Shown here in pieces: positions 33,765 to 43,186 of a stretch of DNA of 64,000 bases. The stretch covers positions 21,107 through 85,106 of the forward strand of contig NZ_PJAU01000051.1 of the NCBI RefSeq assembly GCF_002836255.1. The letters are read 5' to 3'. How positions within the stretch are numbered: the stretch's first letter is position 1; every line of letters begins with the position of its first letter. Source of the DNA: Colwellia sp. 75C3. GTDB lineage: Bacteria; Pseudomonadota; Gammaproteobacteria; Enterobacterales; Alteromonadaceae. A model generated the notes under the pieces. The model was given only the letters and a program-made list of their open reading frames with translations. It ran no database searches and had not been told where the DNA came from. The position numbers and the translations under genes are program-made.

Positions 33765-35558
33765 ATGCCAATTGAAATAACCATTATTAACTCACCAAGC
33801 AATGTCAATGTAGGTCAGTCAAACCATACATTTCCAGAGGCGGGTGGAACGCTAGGACGCGGCAGTAATAACTTTTGGATATTAGATGATCCTAATAAAT
33901 ATATGTCATCTGTTCATGCCAAAATCGAATGTATAGCAGAACAATATTTCCTGACTGATTTAAGTACTAATGGTACTTTTATTAATGGCGCATCTGAGCC
34001 CATTGGTAATGATAATCAAATAGCCTTAAATGATGGTGATCATTTTACTATCAGTGATTATGAGTTTATCGCTAATATTCCCAATTCGATGGTTGATGCG
34101 GATATATTCGAAAATAACAACAATGCAGACCCTTTTGCGGACTTTTCTGATTTTGATGAAGTCAGTGCTCCTGCATCAGGGCAAGATGATTTTATGTCGT
34201 CAAGTCCATCAAGCTTCTCAAACAACGATCCTTTTGCTTCAGGCATCAATCAAAGTCATTCGGCTAACAATCCATTATCAGCTTTTGATGCGGAACAAAT
34301 TGATCCTCTTGAATTATTAGACAATGCCCAATCGGCTAATGATCCTTTTGCAATGCCAATAAATGGCCTTGATGACTTTTCACAAAGTAGTCATGTGTCA
34401 AAAAATAATGTTCAAGATTCTTTTGTAGCCAGTACCAGCACGTCAATTGAAAGTAATAATGTAGCGACTGATTCTATTAGCTGGCCTTCGGCAAATCAGG
34501 ACACTAGCTTAATTCCTGATGATTGGGATGACGAGGATCTACTTTCTGATTTTGGTCCAGCAGTTACTGCACCAGCTCAAGTTATTCCTGACTATGAAAA
34601 ACCAGCATATGTAGCGCCAGTGCAACAAAAGCCTGCTTATGAAACACCAATATATGAAGCAACAGTACAGCAAGCACCAGCCAATGGAACACCAGTACAT
34701 CAGGCTCCGCAAAACCAAAACCAAAACCAAAACCAAAACCAAAACCATGAAGCTAACGTTGCAGCCGTAGCGGTGCCAGCAGGTAAACCTTCGGATGTTG
34801 AATATACCCAGCTAAAATATACCCAGCTAAAATTGAAAAACCAACAGTTACAAAGTGAAGTTGAACAATTGAAACAGCAATTGTTACAGGCGAATTCAAC
34901 GCAAGCTACGCCAAGTGCAGCGATTAATAGCCGAGGTGAAACCCATAGTGTTGTTAATGCTATGGGGTTAGCGAAGTGGAATCTAGATGATAAAAAAGTC
35001 GCTGAAATAAATGAAATGGTCGGATTGTTAATGCGTGAAACCATGCAAGGCATGATGCGAGTATTAAAATTTAGAAAGAAAATTAAAGAAGAATTTAGAA
35101 TCAACGTGACTACCATTCAATCTGTTGAAAATAACCCATTAAAATTCTCCGCCAATATAGATGATGCGATGGAAAATATGTTCATCAAAGAGAACAATGC
35201 TTACAAAGCGCCTGTTGATGCAGTAAGAGAAGGTTTTCAAGGTATAGCTGAACATCAAGTGGCGGTGATTGCTGGGATGCAAGCAGCATTTAGAGGCATG
35301 ATAGAACGATTTGATCCAAGTAATTTAGAGAGCCGTTTTGAAAAGTACAAGAGTTCAAGTTTGCTAAGCCTAGGGCAAAGAAGCAAACGTTGGTCAGCCT
35401 ATAAAGAATATCATCAAGGTTTAACCGAAAATCTAGATGATTCTTTTCAGCATTTGTTTGGTTATGACTTTGTACAAGCGTATGAAGACCAAATGCAACG
35501 CTTAATCAGTGCAAGGCTTTCACCAAATGAAAGCGATAAAGATGAGTCAATTAACTAA
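33765..35558 (+). CDS. fha: FHA-domain T6SS protein (Fha/TagH type)
   Basis: 597 residues. The N-terminal FHA domain (about 20-100) has the hallmarks TLGRGSNN, SSVHAKIE and LSTNGTFING, which form a phosphothreonine-binding surface. A long Asp/Ser/Asn/Pro-rich linker follows, including six AAAACC hexamers coding for (QN) repeats. Residues about 380-590 form the T6SS-specific C-terminal domain (LAKWNLDDKKVAEINEMVG and YKEYHQGLTENLDDSFQHLFG). In other species Fha is recruited by kinase-phosphorylated partners such as TssL. It is the first gene of the plus-strand T6SS set, followed after 24 bases by tssJ. Confidence 0.9.
   Translation: MPIEITIINSPSNVNVGQSNHTFPEAGGTLGRGSNNFWILDDPNKYMSSVHAKIECIAEQYFLTDLSTNGTFINGASEPIGNDNQIALNDGDHFTISDYEFIANIPNSMVDADIFENNNNADPFADFSDFDEVSAPASGQDDFMSSSPSSFSNNDPFASGINQSHSANNPLSAFDAEQIDPLELLDNAQSANDPFAMPINGLDDFSQSSHVSKNNVQDSFVASTSTSIESNNVATDSISWPSANQDTSLIPDDWDDEDLLSDFGPAVTAPAQVIPDYEKPAYVAPVQQKPAYETPIYEATVQQAPANGTPVHQAPQNQNQNQNQNQNHEANVAAVAVPAGKPSDVEYTQLKYTQLKLKNQQLQSEVEQLKQQLLQANSTQATPSAAINSRGETHSVVNAMGLAKWNLDDKKVAEINEMVGLLMRETMQGMMRVLKFRKKIKEEFRINVTTIQSVENNPLKFSANIDDAMENMFIKENNAYKAPVDAVREGFQGIAEHQVAVIAGMQAAFRGMIERFDPSNLESRFEKYKSSSLLSLGQRSKRWSAYKEYHQGLTENLDDSFQHLFGYDFVQAYEDQMQRLISARLSPNESDKDESIN
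34711..34746 (+). repeat. Six perfect AAAACC hexamers in fha
   Basis: In-frame tandem microsatellite encoding alternating Gln-Asn in the linker. Slippage by whole units would change linker length without a frameshift. Confidence 0.9.
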
Positions 35559-35582
35559 TTTACGAGGCATAACGGAACCAAA

Positions 35583-36077
35583 ATGAGAAAATTTAATATC
35601 AGTAAAATATTATTCGTTACCGCAATCGCGTTTTCACTTATTTCTTGCACTTCAGTAAATAGTAAAGTGGGCAGCTTACTCGACCTTGATACTGATTTGA
35701 AATTGAGTTTTGTGGTAGACAAAAGTGTTAACCCTGATGACAGTAAAATATCTTCACCACTGATTGTCAGAATGTACGAATTGAAGTCAACTAAGGCTTT
35801 TGAAAATGCCAATTTTATCGACTTATATGAAAGAGATGCAGACGTATTAGGTAAAACGATGATTAGCCAACAGTCGTTGAAGCCTATTCAGCCGAATGAA
35901 GATCGCTCAGGAAGATTTGTCTTAAGCAAAGGCACAAAATTTATCGGCTTGTACGCTGAATTTCTACAGTATGAAGATGCTAAATATAAAGTCATTATTC
36001 CTGTAGCCGAAACTAACGTTGTTAGCTCAACGGCAAAAGTACAGCTTTTTGAAAACAATATGATTTTGTTGAAATAG
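35583..36077 (+). CDS. tssJ: T6SS outer-membrane lipoprotein TssJ
   Basis: 164 residues with a signal peptide and lipobox LISC (Cys near residue 22). The mature transthyretin-like fold is suggested by PLIVRMYELKSTKAFENANF and FIDLYERDADVLG, typical of TssJ (SciN/VasD). It anchors the TssL-TssM complex to the outer membrane. It lies between fha and tssK. A repeat element occupies the gap that follows. Confidence 0.92.
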   Translation: MRKFNISKILFVTAIAFSLISCTSVNSKVGSLLDLDTDLKLSFVVDKSVNPDDSKISSPLIVRMYELKSTKAFENANFIDLYERDADVLGKTMISQQSLKPIQPNEDRSGRFVLSKGTKFIGLYAEFLQYEDAKYKVIIPVAETNVVSSTAKVQLFENNMILLK

Positions 36078-36114
36078 TACAAAATTAAAAGAATAAGTAT
36101 TGTAAGAATAAAAT

Positions 36115-36268
36115 AACGTGCCTATGCCTATGCCTATGCCGATGGATCAGGGACGTCATGCCCGTGGTGTATTAATCGGGGGACCAGTTTGTAAAAGTCA
36201 TCTTCGATCAGAGACTTCGAAGATGACTTTTACAGCAAGCTCCTGAGTTAACTGCATTAGGCATATAG
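36115..36268 (+). repeat. MITE/REP-like intergenic element, copy 1
   Basis: About 150 bases. Outer repeats of TATGCC at the left face TAGGCAT at the right. A perfect hairpin lies at 36191-36233 with 17-base arms (GTAAAAGTCATCTTCGA and its complement). A box CGTGGTGTATTAATCGGGG lies before the hairpin. The same box and CTTCGATCAGAGACTTCGAAG core recur at 43006-43150. Confidence 0.75.
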
Positions 36269-36373
36269 AAGAATAGAATTTACGTTTGTAGACTGTATCC
36301 ATCTCACGTCCTTAAAAGTGGCAGTGAAGGCGAACTACGGTCAATGGAATAATAATAAAAATAGCAGGATCTT

Positions 36374-37708
36374 ATGTCACTAGATAGCAAAGTAGTTTGG
36401 TCAGAAGGGATGTTTTTAAATCCTCACCATTTCCAGCAGCAAGAACGTTACTTAGAAAAGTATATTCAAGGTAAATGCTCAGCGATGGGAGCGTATGCTT
36501 GGGGTATTAATCAACTCGACCTAGACCAAGAACTGCTTAAATTAGGGAAAATATCCCTAATAAGATCGTCGGGTATTTTCCCTGATGGTACGCCATTTAG
36601 TTTTCCTGATCATAACGATCGTCCCGATGTATTTGAAGTACCTGAAAACACCACCAATCAAATTGTTTACCTTGCTATACCGGTTAAACGTCCTGGCGCA
36701 CTTGAGATCCTATCTAATGATGATTCACAAGGAGTAGCGCGTTATTATTCCTCAAAACAGGCCATTAGAGATGTTTCTTTTGATGGTGGAGAATCATTAG
36801 ATATTGCGGTAGGAAAACCGAGGTTACGGTTATTACTGGGCTCTGATGATTTAAGCGGTTACGCCACGATAGGTTTACTTAAAATTGTTGAAACAAGAGA
36901 AGATAAAAACGTCTTACTTGATGATAACTATATTCCGGCCTGTCTTGATTGTACTGCAGCGTTAAAATTGTCTGGATTTCTATCTGAACTTGTTGGTTTA
37001 CTTCATCATCGTGGCGAGTCAATTGCCGGCCGTCTAGCGGATACTCAACGTGGCGGTACAGCTGAAGTGGCTGATTATATGATGCTGCAAATGATCAATC
37101 GACTTGAGCCTTTAGCTGCACATTTATCAACACTGCAAACATTGCATCCACTCGAGTTATATACCGAGTTAGTGCAAATGGTGGGTGAATTCTCTACCTT
37201 TGTTACCGAAACCAAAAGACCACCAAGCTTCGGTGCTTATTTACATGGTAATTTACAACAAACATTTACCCCGGTAATGACTTCATTAAGACAATGTTTG
37301 AGCATGGTTTACGAGCAAACTGCTGTTTCAATGCCACTTATTGAAAAGAAATTTGGTATTAGAGTTGCGCAAATAACCGATAGAACCTTGCTTAGTACCG
37401 GCGTTTTTGTCTTGGCTGTACGTGCTCAAATCCCTGAGAATAACTTACGAAATCAATTTCCAGCCACCGTTAAAGTGGGTCCAGTGGAGCGTATTCGCCA
37501 ATTAGTAAATGCGGCTATGCCGGGTATTCCCCTTAAAGCTTTACCTGTCGCACCAAGACAAATCCCTTATCATGCGGGTTATTGTTACTTCGAGCTTGAA
37601 AGAAATAATGACTTCTGGAAAGAACTCAGTCATTCAGGAGGGTTTGCCTTCCATATTGGTGCTGACTACCCAGGATTAGAACTTGAGCTTTGGTCCATAC
37701 GCCAATAA
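36374..37708 (+). CDS. tssK: T6SS baseplate subunit TssK
   Basis: 444 residues. N-terminal VVWSEGMFLNPHHFQQQERY is the signature of TssK (ImpJ/VasE). Mid-protein PLELYTELVQMVGEF and late LKALPVAPRQIPYHAGYCYFELE also match. TssK links the baseplate to the TssL-TssM membrane complex. CAGGA lies before the ATG. It is separated from tssJ by the repeat element, so it may be the first gene of a separate transcript through tssM and tagF. Confidence 0.95.
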   Translation: MSLDSKVVWSEGMFLNPHHFQQQERYLEKYIQGKCSAMGAYAWGINQLDLDQELLKLGKISLIRSSGIFPDGTPFSFPDHNDRPDVFEVPENTTNQIVYLAIPVKRPGALEILSNDDSQGVARYYSSKQAIRDVSFDGGESLDIAVGKPRLRLLLGSDDLSGYATIGLLKIVETREDKNVLLDDNYIPACLDCTAALKLSGFLSELVGLLHHRGESIAGRLADTQRGGTAEVADYMMLQMINRLEPLAAHLSTLQTLHPLELYTELVQMVGEFSTFVTETKRPPSFGAYLHGNLQQTFTPVMTSLRQCLSMVYEQTAVSMPLIEKKFGIRVAQITDRTLLSTGVFVLAVRAQIPENNLRNQFPATVKVGPVERIRQLVNAAMPGIPLKALPVAPRQIPYHAGYCYFELERNNDFWKELSHSGGFAFHIGADYPGLELELWSIRQ

Positions 37709-37732
37709 TTCACTTACCTCAAAGGAATGAAT

Positions 37733-38668
37733 ATGTCAGTTGATAATGCAGATAAAACGGTATTTAGACAACCTATTAACCGAGGTGATGGCACGGTAGT
37801 ACGTCCAATGCCAGGTGGGCGAGCACCATCGAATCAACCCGCTCAAGCGCCGGTTCATCAGCCCTATCATGCTCAGCCGGCTCAACAGGTGAGCATGCCA
37901 AGACATGATTCCCCAGGTGATTTCTCTACCACTTACGGCTTAAACCCGTTAGTTAACGCGGCTTCTACCTTATTAGCAGTATTTTCAAAAACGCGAGAAT
38001 CACTTAGTCACCCTAATGTTGGCAGCTTACACCAACAGCTTGACCGTGAAATAAAGACTTTTGATACCAAGGCTCGCAGTGTCGGCGTTAAAGAAGATAC
38101 CGTGATGGTCGCTCGTTATCTGCTGTGTACCATCTTAGATGAAGCGGTACTCAATACACCATGGGGCGCTGAAAGCTCTTGGAATCAAAGAACATTATTA
38201 GGCATATTTCATAAAGAAACAGCGGGTGGTGAGAAATTTTTTGCCATTTTAGACCGTTTACGTAATAGCCCAGCTGAAAACATTGAAGTGCTTGAACTTA
38301 TTTATATTTGTCTTAGCTTAGGTTATGAAGGCAAATATCGTGTTGTGGCACGCGGTAGAGATCAATTAGAACAATTACGTGATGACTTATTTTATATTAT
38401 CCGCAGTTATCGAGGTGAGTATGAACGCTCGTTATCACCTTGCTGGCAAGGCTTAGCTCACTCTAAAAATACGCTTTTAAATTACGTGCCTATGTGGGTA
38501 GTTGCCAGTGTAGTCGTCGGGCTTATGGCGTTAACTTATTCAGGCTTTAGGTATTGGTTAGACCAATCTTCAAGCTCAGTAAGTCAGCAGCTTAGTGAGA
38601 TAAAAAGTGACAATAACCAAGTTGTAAAAGGCTTGAAGTCAACTAAGCCGTCACCTAAGTCGTTATAA
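37733..38668 (+). CDS. tssL: T6SS membrane-complex protein TssL (DotU-like) with a phospho-motif N-terminus
   Basis: 311 residues from ATG 37733. AAAGGA touches the earlier ATG at 37727 but is 6 bases from this one. The N-terminus carries DKTVFRQP (Thr9) and a weaker GTVVRPM (Thr21), resembling motifs in the PpkA tail. The DotU domain (about 60-230) shows YLLCTILDEAVLNTPWG and LSLGYEGKYRV. One C-terminal membrane helix (VPMWVVASVVVGLMAL) anchors it in the inner membrane. No OmpA-like peptidoglycan domain follows, so this is the short form. TssL binds TssM and TssK; in Agrobacterium it is phosphorylated on an N-terminal Thr. Confidence 0.93.
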   Translation: MSVDNADKTVFRQPINRGDGTVVRPMPGGRAPSNQPAQAPVHQPYHAQPAQQVSMPRHDSPGDFSTTYGLNPLVNAASTLLAVFSKTRESLSHPNVGSLHQQLDREIKTFDTKARSVGVKEDTVMVARYLLCTILDEAVLNTPWGAESSWNQRTLLGIFHKETAGGEKFFAILDRLRNSPAENIEVLELIYICLSLGYEGKYRVVARGRDQLEQLRDDLFYIIRSYRGEYERSLSPCWQGLAHSKNTLLNYVPMWVVASVVVGLMALTYSGFRYWLDQSSSSVSQQLSEIKSDNNQVVKGLKSTKPSPKSL

Positions 38669-38699
38669 GCAAGTCGTTTAAAAATTATCTGAGTATTTA

Positions 38700-41600
38700 A
38701 TGAAAAATATTATCGCTTTTTTTAAAAATAGAATTGTCATCTCCGTTATTGGTTTAATCATCTTAGCGTTACTTATTTGGTTTATCGGCCCAGCGTTTAA
38801 ATTTGGTGCAGACAATACCGCGCCGCTCTTATCAGAAAGCGCCCGATTAATAACTATTTTAGTGATCTCTCTACTGTGGGGCATTAATAACCTACGAATC
38901 CAACATCAAGAGAAGCAGAGTAATAACAACCTAGTTAATGATTTACAGAACTCACAAGAAGAGTCTGCGGGTGATCTTATTGCCGATCAAACCTCAGATG
39001 AAATGAGCCAGATGAGTGAGCGCTTTACCCAAGCATTAACTACCTTGAAAAAACTAAACTTTAATGGTGGCGGATCAAAAGCGGCATTATACGAATTACC
39101 TTGGTACATTATTATTGGGCCTCCTGGCTCAGGTAAAACAACCGCTTTAGTTAATTCCAGTTTAGACTTTCCCCTTGCCGAGCAATTTGGAAAAGGCGCA
39201 TTACAAGGCGTTGGCGGCACAAGAAATTGTGATTGGTGGTTTACCAATGATGCAGTTTTAATTGATACAGCGGGTCGTTACACCACACAAGATAGTCATA
39301 AAGTGGTTGATAGTTCAGCGTGGGAAGGTTTCTTAAGTCTACTTAAAAAACATAGGCGTAGAAGACCTATTAATGGCGCCATTGTCGCAATTAGTTTGCA
39401 GGAGCTATTAACACAAACTGAAGAAGAACGTGCTAAACATGCGAAGCTTATTCGAAGTCGCATAGACGAGTTAATGGAAAAACTTGAAGTACGTTTCCCC
39501 GTTTATTTGATGTTCACTAAATGTGATCTAGTTTCAGGTTTCAGTGAGTTTTTCGAAGATTTAGGCAAAGAAGAGCGTGAGCAAGTATTAGGTATTTCTT
39601 TACCCGATTCTCCTGAGCCGTCAAAAGCACCTGATTTTGAAAAATTAACGCTAGAATACAAAAATATCATTAAGGGTTTATATCAGCGTGTGCTTTTCAG
39701 AGTACACAACGAGCGTGATATTAAACGCCGTAGTGCTATTCAAGGTTTTCCACAGCAAATGGAAAACCTGCAAGACATGGTTGATAGCTTTGTTCAACAA
39801 ACTTTTGCACAAAACCGATACAGTTTACAGCCATACCTGCGTGGTGTTTATTTTACCAGCGGTATACAAGATGGCACACCTATCGATCGTCTAATGAACT
39901 CGGTTTCGTCTAATTTTGGCTTTGCTAACACGGGTGGCCATTCGCCACTACAACAAGGCAAAAGTTACTTTTTAGGCAAGCTTTTCAAAGATGTTATCTT
40001 TACTGAATCAGAGCTGGTGGGCGCGAATCGTTTTTATGAAAAAGTGATTAAATGGGGGCAGCGTGTTGCTTACACCACCATGGCGGGCATCTCGGCTGCC
40101 TTAGTTGTACTTTGGACCGGCGCTTTTACTCAGCATGAAAGTCATATGCATGAAGTTGAAACTTATGTCGCTGAATATAACGAACAAGCTAAAAATCAAA
40201 GCCGTTGGTCTTCAGATATTCGCAATACCTTACCAACGCTTAATGCCTTAGCAAAAGCCAGTATTGTCTATGATCAAGAGCAAAATCCATGGCTAAACAG
40301 CTTAGGTATGTATGATACTAGCGTTGATGAAGCAGCAAATGATGCCTATAAAAGTCACTTAACCCATGTCTTTTATCCAAAACTAATGAAGTATGTTGAG
40401 ATACATTTAAAAAGCAGTGGCTCGACTGAGCAGTTATATAGCGCTTTTAGAACCTACATTATGTTCAACAAACTTGAGCATATGGATAGAACACTTGTTC
40501 AAGAATGGTTTTTAAATCAATGGCAAGATGAGTTTGCTCAACAAACAGAAAATAAACAGGCACTTGAGGCTCATTTAACGGCGTTATTAGCCTTAACGAT
40601 TAGACCCGCAGAGCTGAACAAACCCTTAGTTGCTTCAACAAGGCAGCGTTTATTACATATGCCAATCTCACAGCGTATTTATCAACGTATTCGCACTAAA
40701 GCTGAGTACGCACAACCGATTAATATGCTTGCTGAAATGGGTGGTGCGGTACAAGACAGTTATCGAGTTAATCCGGCTATTGAAGCTAAATTAACCATTC
40801 CGATGTTATTTACTAAAACCAGCTATGACCAAATAGATTTCTCTGCTGATTCTGAACTTATAGTTAGCATCGCAAACGAACGATGGTTACTTCATGATGA
40901 AGCTAAACAAGAAGTTGCATTTATTAGTGATGATCTTGATGACATCAGTAAAAAAGTGAAGGCACTTTATCTAGCTGACTATAATAAACATTGGCAACAA
41001 ATATATGATGCCTTAAATGTAAAACCGGTTAAAAACATTTCACAAACCAGTAACTTATTGTCAAGTTTTGCAGACCCTATATATTCACCGATAGTAGCAA
41101 TACTTAATGTCACATCAAATAATACTCAGCTATCGAGCCAAGCGGCAGCTAACGTGTCTGATGACAATTCAACCGGCATCACAGGTGCGTTGGCTGATTT
41201 TGCTGCGTCGAAAGCCCAGTGGACCACGGTAGATAAAAGATATCGAAGTCTTAATGTCTTGTTGCGTGAAAGTAAAAAGCAGCCTGCTGCAATAAACACA
41301 GCGTTGTTAAAAATATCTCAGCTGCAAGAAATGGTAAATAGCATCAGTTTAGCGCCAGATCCTAGTCGAAAAGCGTTTAAATTAGTGAAAGCACGCTATC
41401 AAAATGGTGCGGATAATGCGATTACTGCGCTGCACTCCTACGCAAAAAATATGCCTAAACCGGTTAAGCGTTGGTTAACTAGCCTCGCAGATGAAACGTG
41501 GCGAGTGATACTACTCTCTGCGCATCAACACATTGATAATGAGTGGCGAAATACCGTTTACCAGGCTTACATGGACAGCATTGAAGGTCGTTATCCGGTA

Positions 41601-42260
41601 GCTGAGAATTCAGATAACGATATTGCATTATTTGACTTTGTTACCTTTTTCAAAGCTAACGGTACTGTTGATGCTTTTTACCAAGAGAACGTTAAGCCGT
41701 TCATTACCACGCGTAATGGTTGGAAAAATAAAACCATTGATAAGTACAACGTAGGCTTATCCAAAGGCACGTTACGACAAATACAGCGCGCCTTAGAAAT
41801 TAAAAGTGTCTTGTTCAGAGAAAGCGCTGAAACACCCAGTTTAGGCTTTAGCTTAAAACCTGATGCAATGCCAAAAAACAATGTCAGATTTATGCTTGAA
41901 GTGGGTGATAACAGAATAACCTATAGCCACGGACCTAAATTTTGGAAAAGCCTGAAATGGTCAGCTGATAGCGAACAAAGCCGTGTGCGTATCGTATTTG
42001 AAGACTTAAATGAGCAACAGCATAGTGAAACGTTTGAAGGTCCATGGGCTTGGTTTAGGTTGTTAGCTCAATCAAAACTGACCAAAACGAATGAATCTAG
42101 CACTTATTTAGTGACTTATGCCATTTCAAATAACAGTGATGATGAAAGGCAGTCTTTTGATGCTAAACACAATATTTCTTATAAAATCAAAGCGAAAAGT
42201 ATCAATAACCCGTTTGAAAAGAAATTATTAAGCTTGTTTAAATGCCCTGAGAGGATCTAG
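38700..42260 (+). CDS. tssM: T6SS membrane-complex protein TssM (IcmF)
   Basis: 1186 residues. Two N-terminal membrane helices (about 10-33 and 50-67) precede the cytoplasmic NTPase-like domain with Walker A GPPGSGKT (140-147) and a Walker B-like LIDTAGRYTTQ. A third helix near residue 450-475 (AGISAALVVLWTGAF) leads into the large periplasmic region, which ends in the ImcF-related C-terminal domain reaching TssJ. The length is normal for TssM. The stop shares a base with the tagF GTG. Confidence 0.95.
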   Translation: MKNIIAFFKNRIVISVIGLIILALLIWFIGPAFKFGADNTAPLLSESARLITILVISLLWGINNLRIQHQEKQSNNNLVNDLQNSQEESAGDLIADQTSDEMSQMSERFTQALTTLKKLNFNGGGSKAALYELPWYIIIGPPGSGKTTALVNSSLDFPLAEQFGKGALQGVGGTRNCDWWFTNDAVLIDTAGRYTTQDSHKVVDSSAWEGFLSLLKKHRRRRPINGAIVAISLQELLTQTEEERAKHAKLIRSRIDELMEKLEVRFPVYLMFTKCDLVSGFSEFFEDLGKEEREQVLGISLPDSPEPSKAPDFEKLTLEYKNIIKGLYQRVLFRVHNERDIKRRSAIQGFPQQMENLQDMVDSFVQQTFAQNRYSLQPYLRGVYFTSGIQDGTPIDRLMNSVSSNFGFANTGGHSPLQQGKSYFLGKLFKDVIFTESELVGANRFYEKVIKWGQRVAYTTMAGISAALVVLWTGAFTQHESHMHEVETYVAEYNEQAKNQSRWSSDIRNTLPTLNALAKASIVYDQEQNPWLNSLGMYDTSVDEAANDAYKSHLTHVFYPKLMKYVEIHLKSSGSTEQLYSAFRTYIMFNKLEHMDRTLVQEWFLNQWQDEFAQQTENKQALEAHLTALLALTIRPAELNKPLVASTRQRLLHMPISQRIYQRIRTKAEYAQPINMLAEMGGAVQDSYRVNPAIEAKLTIPMLFTKTSYDQIDFSADSELIVSIANERWLLHDEAKQEVAFISDDLDDISKKVKALYLADYNKHWQQIYDALNVKPVKNISQTSNLLSSFADPIYSPIVAILNVTSNNTQLSSQAAANVSDDNSTGITGALADFAASKAQWTTVDKRYRSLNVLLRESKKQPAAINTALLKISQLQEMVNSISLAPDPSRKAFKLVKARYQNGADNAITALHSYAKNMPKPVKRWLTSLADETWRVILLSAHQHIDNEWRNTVYQAYMDSIEGRYPVAENSDNDIALFDFVTFFKANGTVDAFYQENVKPFITTRNGWKNKTIDKYNVGLSKGTLRQIQRALEIKSVLFRESAETPSLGFSLKPDAMPKNNVRFMLEVGDNRITYSHGPKFWKSLKWSADSEQSRVRIVFEDLNEQQHSETFEGPWAWFRLLAQSKLTKTNESSTYLVTYAISNNSDDERQSFDAKHNISYKIKAKSINNPFEKKLLSLFKCPERI

Positions 42261-42979
42261 TGAACGCTGATATACCTTTAGGTTTATACGGTAAATTACC
42301 GAGCTACGGTGACTTTGTTCACCGTAATCTACCGACCAAATTTATCACTACTTGGGATGAATGGTTGCAGCTTTTTGTCTCAAGCTCAAAAGAGCAAATT
42401 GGCGAGCAGTGGTTAGACATTTATTTAACCAGCCCTATTTGGCGTTTTGTTTTATCAGCAGGTGTTGTTGATGAAAATAACTGGGCAGGAATAGTATTGC
42501 CTAGTGTTGATCAGGTCGGTCGTTATTATCCATTTACACTTGTTGTGCCGCTGAATAATGACATTAACCCGCTTGAGTTTATGTCAAGTAATGGTCGATG
42601 GTTTGCACATATTGAAGAGCTAGCGTTACAAGCACTTGATGGACAGTTTTCTCTTGAAGAATTGCTTGAAAAAGCTAATCACCAAGCGGTTATGGTGCCG
42701 ATGGCCTACCGCAAAACAGGGCAGCAGTTATCAACAAGTAGTCAGCACATAGATTTTCAATTCGAAGAAGAATTACCAATGAATGTCTATGCCCATTTGC
42801 TCGATAGCATGTTCACCTCAACGCTAAATAGTTACAGTGTTTGGTCAACGAGTGGCTCAGAGAATATATCACCTTGTCTTTTTAGTGTGCAATCATTGCC
42901 ACCAGCAAGCCAATTACCGGCCATGATAGATGGTAATTGGGCGCATTGGGGCTGGCCAAAAACCTATATCGCCAAGTAG
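42260..42979 (+). CDS. tagF: T6SS-associated protein TagF
   Basis: 239 residues starting at GTG, whose G is the last base of the tssM stop (TAGTG), with AGAGGA upstream. The opening GLYGKLPSYGDFVHRNLP and WDEWLQLFV are TagF signatures. TagF is a cytoplasmic post-translational repressor of T6SS assembly in systems that also carry Fha/PpkA/PppA, and here all of these are nearby. Confidence 0.92.
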   Translation: MNADIPLGLYGKLPSYGDFVHRNLPTKFITTWDEWLQLFVSSSKEQIGEQWLDIYLTSPIWRFVLSAGVVDENNWAGIVLPSVDQVGRYYPFTLVVPLNNDINPLEFMSSNGRWFAHIEELALQALDGQFSLEELLEKANHQAVMVPMAYRKTGQQLSTSSQHIDFQFEEELPMNVYAHLLDSMFTSTLNSYSVWSTSGSENISPCLFSVQSLPPASQLPAMIDGNWAHWGWPKTYIAK

Positions 42980-43005
42980 GTGTGCGGATAATGAAGTCAT
43001 TTAGT

Positions 43006-43150
43006 AACGTTGCTATGTACATGGCTCAAGGAAGTCATCCCCGTGGTGTATTAATCGGGGATCTAGTGTTTAAAAAGTGATGGATCTTCGATCAGAGACT
43101 TCGAAGGTGACGTTAACAGCAAGCTACTTAGTTGAATACATAGGCATGTT
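43006..43150 (+). repeat. MITE/REP-like intergenic element, copy 2
   Basis: About 145 bases with imperfect terminal repeats: a GCTATGTAC-containing left end against ACATAGGCATGTT at the right end. It shares with copy 1 the box CCGTGGTGTATTAATCGGGG and the core CTTCGATCAGAGACTTCGAAG, followed by ACAGCAAGCT. It fills most of the tagF-pppA gap. Confidence 0.75.
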
Positions 43151-43186
43151 AAGTAATAAATAAAGAATCAAATAAAGAAATAAACT

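Noticed and set aside
34711..34746. Short-period repeat considered as a CRISPR-like array
   Set aside because: There are no spacers; it is an in-frame hexamer microsatellite.
34539..35116. Minus-strand frames opposite fha (69 and 138 codons)
   Set aside because: They arise from the reverse reading of the AAAACC microsatellite and the conserved TagH region.
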